Shown piece after piece: positions 57,301 through 64,000 of a DNA stretch of 64,000 bases. The stretch is from Proales similis (taxonomy: Eukaryota; Rotifera; Eurotatoria; Ploima; Proalidae), in NCBI GenBank assembly GCA_019059635.1, contig JAGVRJ010000003.1, forward strand, positions 2,480,001 to 2,544,000, read 5' to 3'. The position numbers and the translations under genes are program-made. The notes under the pieces are model-generated. The model had not been told where the DNA came from. It ran no database searches and saw nothing but the letters and a program-made list of their open reading frames with translations. Each line of letters opens with the position of its first letter. The first letter of the stretch is position 1.

Positions 57301-59169
57301 ATTCTACCGCAGTCAAATCAAATCATTCAGATGCCGACCAACCTTCCAATGGCTGGCAGTCACTCGGCTGCAGTTCAGTATGTGAACCCTGGCCTGGCAG
57401 CATCAGCGAGTGCGCTTCAGACAATGAGCCAAATTCAAGCCAGCCATCAGCAGCAGCAGCAGCAACAGTATCAACAACAACAGCAGCAGCAGTTCATTCA
57501 GCACAGCGCGCATCAGAAACTGTTGAATCAGATCAAGCAGGCCGGCGTGCTGGGCCCGAGTCTTATGCAACAACAGCAGCAGGCTGCAGTGGCTGCTGCA
57601 GCGGCCGCCAACTACGCCTCGCAGCCGGCTGACATGAGACATGAAATAGCCAAAATGCTGCAGCAAAAGCAGCTTCAGCTAAACGCCGAGCTTCAGCAGA
57701 TTCAGAACAAGATCGACTTGAATACGAACAACTACAACAGTCTTGTGCAGGCTGCGAACGCGGCCGGCGCCAGCGGCCTCAACATGGTTCTCAATCACCA
57801 GCTTCAGCAACTTCAGAAGCAAATAAACTACTTGCAGTATTTGCAGGGCGCGTCAATTCAACAGCTGAACGCAGTGAATGAAATGGAGTCGAACATGGTG
57901 AGAGCGAGCACACAGCTAACAGCGCCCAATTTCATGATGGGCTCGTTCACCATGCCCAATCCGTTGAACAGCTTCTATCCGAGCTTCAATCGGCCAAGCG
58001 CTCAATTTCAAAATCAGAACAACGCAGCTTACCTGGCCAACGGCTTGAGCAAAATTCCTTCTCCTCCGCCGGCGCCAGCCGCCCAAGCATCGATATTGAA
58101 CAACCCGCTGCTCTCCTCGGGTCACTTAAATCAGGCATTGTATCATCCAGTCGACCCGACCAATCTGAGCGAAGTGAACCAGCTTGTTTCCAATCCGGGC
58201 TACTTCATGTCGAACGCAAATAACGCGCCCGCAATGATAAACAACGATCTGCTCAGTTCGGTGAACCCGATCTTGGAGCCAATCATTGCCGACTCGAACG
58301 CTCAGACGACAAAGCATCTCGCAGGCGCCAATCTCGCCCCGCAGCCAATAACAGTTACCGCGGGCATGTTGGATCCGAGCATCAAACCAGCTGTGGTCAA
58401 TTTGGCCGCGCCGATCGTCGAGACTGTCGTTAAGGAGGAGAGCAAGCTCAGCAACGAGGTGCCGGTCGCCATTGCCGACGCTGCTGCCCTTGAGAAAATA
58501 GTCGAGCAGAGCAAGACGTCAAACGAACTGCAAGAGCTCGGCGTGCGTCTGAGAAACTTGCTTGGCTCGGACAAGACAGCAGCTGGCGAGAATCAGCCGA
58601 TACATACCGATGCCAATCAGCAAATTTCTCCCACCGAAGTCAAGCAGGTGCATTTCAGATCGGAGACGCAGACGCCAAAAAGCGATCAAAACAAGCCGGG
58701 CAAGTCAATGACCGACTCGGCGTTTGCGTCGCCCAAAGGCCTGAGTCGCCGCGGTTCTACCGAGCTAAGAGAAAGAGTAATTTCGAGAGGCGAAGAGAGC
58801 CACGCAACCATTGTAAATGATGCCAGCGAGCTCGATAAAGGCTTCCAGACCGACTCGGCGGCAAGTGCCGCAGATCCAAGTGACCAGCCGAACTTCGACT
58901 CTGCGGACAGCTCGAAGCGAATGAACCCGGTCTCCGACACAACCATCAGCGAGGCGATGATGAATGCCGACGAAGTGCTCAGTCAAATTTTTATCAGGCA
59001 AGTGAAATAAGAGAATGAGCGATTAATGAGCGCTTGTTTGATGAGTGATTATTTTAGACACCGGTGCGAGCTGGACGATTTGCTAAAGCGACAACAGGAC
59101 GAAATAAACGAGTATCTCAGTCGCACTGGATTGAACCAGTCATTGTCCAAGGAGCAGGAGCAATCATGA
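54333..59169 (+). CDS. WNK: WNK (with-no-lysine) protein kinase
   Basis: Chloride- and osmotic-sensing kinase that activates SPAK/OSR1 to control cation-chloride cotransport. Three exons: 54333-55621, 55680-58997 and 59058-59169, total 1572 aa from the first ATG. The frame is open further upstream to an acceptor at 53864, so a longer N-terminus is possible. The kinase domain starts near 339. The usual beta-3 Lys is Cys (VAWCEL, C369), and the substitute catalytic Lys is in [11 protein letters not shown] (K352): the WNK signature. HRDLKCDN (D470), GDLGLATLK (DLG for DFG, D489) and [13 protein letters not shown] (S503) follow. After it comes the OSR1-like domain ([12 protein letters not shown]), then a long Gln/Ala/Ser-rich tail with two poly-Gln stretches near 57450-57492. 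The last intron is GC-AG and leads to a short conserved helix ([15 protein letters not shown]). Confidence 0.94.
57448..57492 (+). repeat. Poly-Gln (CAG/CAA) tract in WNK
   Basis: Two runs of seven Gln split by Tyr, within the disordered tail. Confidence 0.85.
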
Positions 59170-60051
59170 AGCTCTCTTTAAATGCAAAACAAAAACAAAA
59201 CAAAAAAAAAAGATTTGAAACGGACCACGGCTATGTCTGCGGTCGCTTTGTTGTCACAATTTGATCGTTTTGCTCGTCGATTTTATTCGAATTCTGCACG
59301 CACGCGAGGCACAAGACACACGCACATAAACGAAACTTGCACACAACATGCAAGCAAGCCATTTGAACGCAAAAATGAATCGAATTCATCTACCCGTCGA
59401 TTGCGTCCATCTGCTCTCTTTCGTCGGCCATCTTCTGCTCACTTTTCTCATTGAGTTCACATTTGAAACACCGGTAACCTGCGATTGTTGTGACCAGAAT
59501 GTCTCTTTACCCTTCCCCTCACTTCCCCCCCCCTCTCTTTCTGTCTACTCTTAAATGACCACCGGCTTTCTCCTCCATTTTTAAGCTCTCTTTGTCTAGC
59601 TCTGATCCTCTTCATTTTCTTCAAGTTTTATTTTCTCCTCCTTTATTTCTTTCACACACTTTCTCTTCTTCATCTCTCTTTACTCTTATTTATACATATG
59701 TGAACATATGTCTTTGAGCTTAATTGCTAAATACCTATATCAATAATCAAATGGCTGTGATTCAGACGGCTACCTAACAGAAGAGAGCAATGCCAAAGGC
59801 AGAGGGACGGGGAGGCTGACCGAAGAGAAATCTAAACGCGTTTATTTCAATATACGCCAAGAATCAACAGCCAAACAAACGGTTTCGTTGTTTTGGCTGT
59901 TTTAGGCACTTGCTATCTGATTGTTTTCGAGCGGAAAATAAATAATAGGAAATAGGGACGAGCAAGGAAGAAAAGAAAATGTTAAAAGGAACCTGAAATA
60001 AATAAACTTAAACGACCTGAAGAAAAAAAGCGGCTAGAAATCAGCGGAGAC
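59170..60051. other. Intergenic between convergent WNK and DIS3L2
   Basis: 880 bp of 3'-UTR-like A/T- and pyrimidine-rich sequence. No gene seen. Confidence 0.5.
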
Positions 60052-63000
60052 TCAATCGTTCAAATACGGATCAGTGTCTATTCGTTGAATTTCCAGCTTC
60101 TCTGCTCTGCCTTCTCTCTGCTTCGCTTCGGGTTTAACTTGGTCCAACGGGTGCTTGAGAGTGACCTTTCCAGATTCGAAGATAGATTTCGTTTAATTCA
60201 AAAGAGAGTCTGTTTTGAGCGCTTGAAATGCTTACGTTCCATTTGAGCTTGTCATCAGAGTAGGAGCTTATCACTAGATGCACATTTGAGAAGAGCTCAA
60301 CCGACTGCCGTGTCTTGGTCTGATGCTTCTCATTTGCATTCCATTCGAAGGTTATTTCCTGCTTGCGAGCCTGAGGGCTGAAATTGATGCTCTCTCGGTC
60401 AATGTCATGCTTCTGCGTTTTTTTGCGCAAATGCCAAATTGTCCTGATTGCTTCTGGCAAATGCAATTTTACTCACTTCGAGATAGACTCGTTTGGTCAC
60501 ACCTAGACTGATGATAAGAACGTCAAAAGATCTGTCCTTGATGTTGAGAACGGTGCCAATCTCCTCAAGCGGTCCACATTCCTTCGTTCATTTAAACAAG
60601 CATTCATTTAACTGAGACACGAGAGCAGAAAGTTACATAGACAAAGTGAGCGAAGAATAGCTCGGAGCTTCGCTCTGAGCAGGCGCGAGCCGCCGTCTTT
60701 TTGTCGTTGCAGTTTTCGGCGATCGATTGAAGACACTCGGCCGTTCGCTCTGTGTTTGAGATGTAGCCGAGGCTGGCGGCCAGCAGCCGATGCACCAATA
60801 TGTCCGGATAGCGTCTAATCGGCGAAGTAAAGTGAGTGTAAAGCGGCACAGCCAGGCCGTAGTGGTAGAATTCGCGCTCGTCCGACAAGAATCCGGTGCA
60901 AAAGTAGACGGCCAGCTTGGTGAGTTAACAAAATGAGCATCTGGAACGAGATTGACTCTTTCTTTTGGCCGTACCTGCATTGTTTTGGTCAGCAAACTGG
61001 TTAGCGCAAGTGTGACGATCGGGTCCACTTGTCGAATTTGATCCAGAAACAACTAAAAATAGGCGCAAATGAAAAAAGGCCGCGTTGAGACTAGATTCTG
61101 TGTGAGCGTTACTTGAATCTTGCCCGACGAGTTTATGTCGCACTCGTAGCCACTGTTGGTCATGACCTCTTTGAGCTGTTGCAGTTGAGTGAAGCTCGGC
61201 AGCGGGTGTCGTCTGAGGATCGCCTTGTTCGGAAAGGTTTTGTAAATTTTCCTGGCAACGGCCATGTTGGCCAACAACATGAACTCTTCGACGAGTCTGA
61301 GTCGGCAATTTAGACTTGGGGCCTGTGTCTTAGGGCTCGAGGTGATGAGTTACCGGTTGCTGTCTTTTTGCTCATAGGCCGCATAGCCGAACGGAGCGCC
61401 GGTCTGCTTGTCAAGGACAAAGCTGATCTTAACCTGATTCAACGCCAGGCTGCCATTGTCGAATCGCTTGGCTCTAAGGTTTTTCGCAATCTTTGTGAAT
61501 GTGTGAGGCAAGCGGCAAGTGAAGTTGAGGTTGGAGCCAAAGCACCCACCAGGTCCAAGTTGAGAATCGATCGCTTTATTTGCTCGGGCGTGAACTCTTT
61601 GCGATAGGGCGGCAAATCCTGCTCGGTGAGCGTTGTGCTCGGATTCTCAATCACACGCTGACGGTCAAAATTAGAAAGTCGGTCCGGTCTACTTTTTAAT
61701 TTGTCTGCCGGCTTACTTGAGCTTGTTCATAGCTGAGCTTGACCACCGAGTTGATGATTGTGCGGCCGAACCATTCGTCCAATATCTTTTTTTTTGTCGA
61801 TTCATTTAAATGTTAAAAAGAGGATTTAGATCGGCCTCGTCACCTCTCCTTTGGAATTCAGTCTCCAGATCACCGAGAATGTGAGACGCTCTACGCACGG
61901 ATTCAGACTGCAGAGGTTCTCGCACAGCTGACGCGGCAGCATCGGAATAACTTTCTGCACCAAATAAACGCTGGTTGCCCTTTCCATGGCCACTTTGTCG
62001 ATGTCGCTGTCTTCGGCAACAAAGTAGCTCACGTCGGCAATGTGAACGCCGACTTCGAACAGATCTTGGCCAAGCTGAACGCAGTGCAGAGCGTCGTCCA
62101 AGTCTCTGGCGGTGGCAGGGTCGATGGTGAATATGCACTGGCCTCTGAGATCGCGTCGCTTTTTGTACTCTTCAGCAGGAATGGACCAGGGCGAGGCTGG
62201 CAGCGACCTCTCAATCTAGTTCCACGTCAATCTCAATGCTTGTTCAGTCGAAAAAAGGGCAAAAAGCAACCTTTTCGTCAAAGTCTGACGAGTCGATTCC
62301 GTTTTCTAGTAAAATCGCGTCTGTCTCGCTCTCAATTTCGCCCGATAGACCGATCACTTTCTTAAGCTCGCTGGATTTCGTTTTGAACACCTTGGCCATT
62401 CACACTGCAGAAGAAAGCTGTGCTCACTTACCCGTTGGCAAACTTGGAGTCGATCGGCATGTCGATTATGCGAGCCGCGAACAATGTCTTTGAATAGTGT
62501 TCGGCATTTTTAAGGAAATCTGGTCATTCGTCGATGCTTTTTATTTGTTGAAAAATCGAGCCAAAAATGACACTGACCTGGCGGACATTGGCTGATCGGA
62601 ACACGAATGCGCGGAATTCTCGAGTCATTCGGCGAAAACAATGCCCATCTCTTGTTCTTGTCCTTGAACGGCTGGATGTAGCCGGCCGCCCAACGCGAGT
62701 TCTTCTCTTCCAAAACAGCGACGACCTTTTTTCCGGTGGAAGCATTTTACATTTTCGAATAGCATCAACAGACCAGCAATCGCCTACTTTGGCGGTTTTC
62801 TGAAACCAGTGATCTGGAAGCTTGCCCAACAGGTCGGGATTGGCGAACGAGAACGGCGCAATTTCGATCAGATCTGTTCGTTGTTCAGTTTTGTTATTGC
62901 TGATTGTGACAGCTTTCCTATTGAGAATCTCGTTCAGCTTCTTGACCCCAGTGTGAGACTCGAACTCGTCAATCACTCTTCGAACCTTCGCATTGTTTAT

Positions 63001-63830
63001 GGCGCCCGATTAGCTTCTGCTCTTTGAACTCATTGCCATTTCGTCTCATACCTGGGATTCGAACGCTTCCAAAATTTTCCACTCGTACTTTTGCTTTGGC
63101 TTGAGAGCAACGACGTCGTTGTTAAGCGCTCGGTTCTGACAGCCTCTGCCGTTTACGTAATAGTCAGTTGATCCACTCTGATTAATTACACGTTGGACAA
63201 GTGGACCATGGAAAGGCTGCCCTTGACTTGAATTACCGGGTCGGAGACGAATGCGTCTTCGAAATTGCGCGGATTGATCCTAATGCGGCCTTTGACGAGT
63301 TCGCCCGAGCTAAAGCCGACCTGAAGCGCTTGCTGATTCCAGTGTTCTTCGAATTCGGTATTCACTTTGCGAACCGAATAGGACGATGCTGATTGCTTTG
63401 AACGAGAGAATATGTGCGCGAGGACGACTGAACCCGATCTTGTCAAATTTACCTTGAGCGGTACTTGGTTTGATTTGGCCTCTTCGTTTTGAGATTTTGG
63501 TTTTGATCTCTCCACCAATTTACTTAGATTTTGATCAGCAGACTTGGACGAGGCCAGCGGCGATCGTTTTTGTTGCCGATTGCGCGGCTTTGCTTTGTCG
63601 CTTTTCCTGCCCTCTGCTTTGTCAGAAGAGTCGCCGACTACTGCTGCCGCGGTCGTGGTCGTCGGTGGCTTATTTGCCTTGGATCTTTGTCCGCCTCGTC
63701 TCTGCCTTTTTCCAGAGCTATTCGAGCCACTTGGCTGCAAATTCTGACTTGACTTGACCGGCGGCGAATTCTCAAGTGAACATTCTTCGAGGCTAAATCT
63801 AACTTGCTCTAAGCCGCTATTTTCTGCCAT
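60052..63830 (-). CDS. DIS3L2: DIS3-like exonuclease 2
   Basis: Cytoplasmic 3'-5' exoribonuclease that degrades oligouridylated RNAs, including pre-let-7, independently of the exosome. About 15 exons are readable in order. The first (from 63830) has a low-complexity basic N-terminus and [14 protein letters not shown]. Cold-shock parts [12 protein letters not shown] and [12 protein letters not shown]...[14 protein letters not shown] follow. The RNB domain has the active-site run [17 protein letters not shown] with its Asp residues intact, [44 protein letters not shown] and [17 protein letters not shown]. The S1 part ends in [17 protein letters not shown], with the intron at about 60158-60232. 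There is no PIN domain, which separates it from DIS3. The stop is at 60052-60054. Not every junction was placed to the base, but all identified blocks are collinear with the human protein. Confidence 0.93.
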
Positions 63831-64000
63831 CTATAAATTTAATTTCTGAAGAAAGCTGAAAACTTGAGAGACTTCGATAAAGCTCTAGTTTGCAAAAATA
63901 TCCCCAAAAACCTTGAATTCGTCACTTGAGTGTTTTGAACTGTTTGAAATTGCAATCGGATTACACAAGTCGCATATTGCCGAGCGTTGCACAACCAAGC
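63831..64000. other. DIS3L2 upstream region
   Basis: 170 bp of promoter or 5' UTR; no feature identified. Confidence 0.4.

Overview
This is nuclear DNA from a compact animal genome. About two dozen intron-containing protein genes are packed on both strands. Introns are very short, mostly 45-70 nt and down to about 35 nt, with GT-AG borders and at least three GC-AG borders. A secreted GH18 chitinase, a DMRT2/dmrt11E-type DM gene and a divergent neuropeptide-type GPCR suggest a small-bodied invertebrate, perhaps an ecdysozoan. The species cannot be fixed from the sequence. I saw no transposase, reverse transcriptase, viral gene, rRNA, tRNA or CRISPR array.

Layout. 1-821: 5' part of PSTK (selenocysteine biosynthesis), minus strand. 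2.6-3.4 kb: calexcitin-like EF-hand protein. 7.0-8.3 kb: class A GPCR. 8.7-15.5 kb: POLE, the DNA polymerase epsilon catalytic subunit, almost all in one 5.9-kb exon. 16-18.5 kb: ATG16L1. 19.4-20.4 kb: an mRNA-export adaptor with a UAP56-binding motif. 20.8-21.8 kb: DMRT2. 24.2-25 kb: CFAP97D1. 25.8-26.9 kb: CDV3. 27.5-36.1 kb: a cluster of secreted-protein genes. 36.8-38.2 kb: ABHD13. 38.2-40.4 kb: GH18 chitinase. 41.4-45.9 kb: LETMD1 and COG6, head to head. 46.1-47.9 kb: two more members of the secreted family. 48.7-50.7 kb: importin alpha (KPNA3/4 type). 51.9-52.2 kb: cytochrome c. 54-59.2 kb: WNK kinase. 60.1-63.8 kb: DIS3L2.

Most genes are unrelated single-copy housekeeping genes. The distinctive part is 27.5-47.9 kb. 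It holds seven paralogues of a secreted family I do not recognise, with spacing C-x10-C-x(7-9)-C, a central FGI/FGL, and a fourth Cys after a G(I/V/F)R(V/I)-like motif. Four members end in a Trp/Gly-rich tail closing in WGRK. Two small signal-peptide genes for Gly/Arg-rich proteins lie among them. Most of these nine genes have a TATA-like box upstream. Signs of recent duplication and gene conversion are clear: one mosaic gene and one ~98% identical inverted pair.

Gene models were rebuilt by hand from reading-frame continuity and remembered family sequences. Most exon chains close in frame from start to stop, so those borders are well supported but unconfirmed by transcripts. The best molecular oddity is a 4-nt microexon needed to complete the DGIDLDWE active-site motif of the chitinase.
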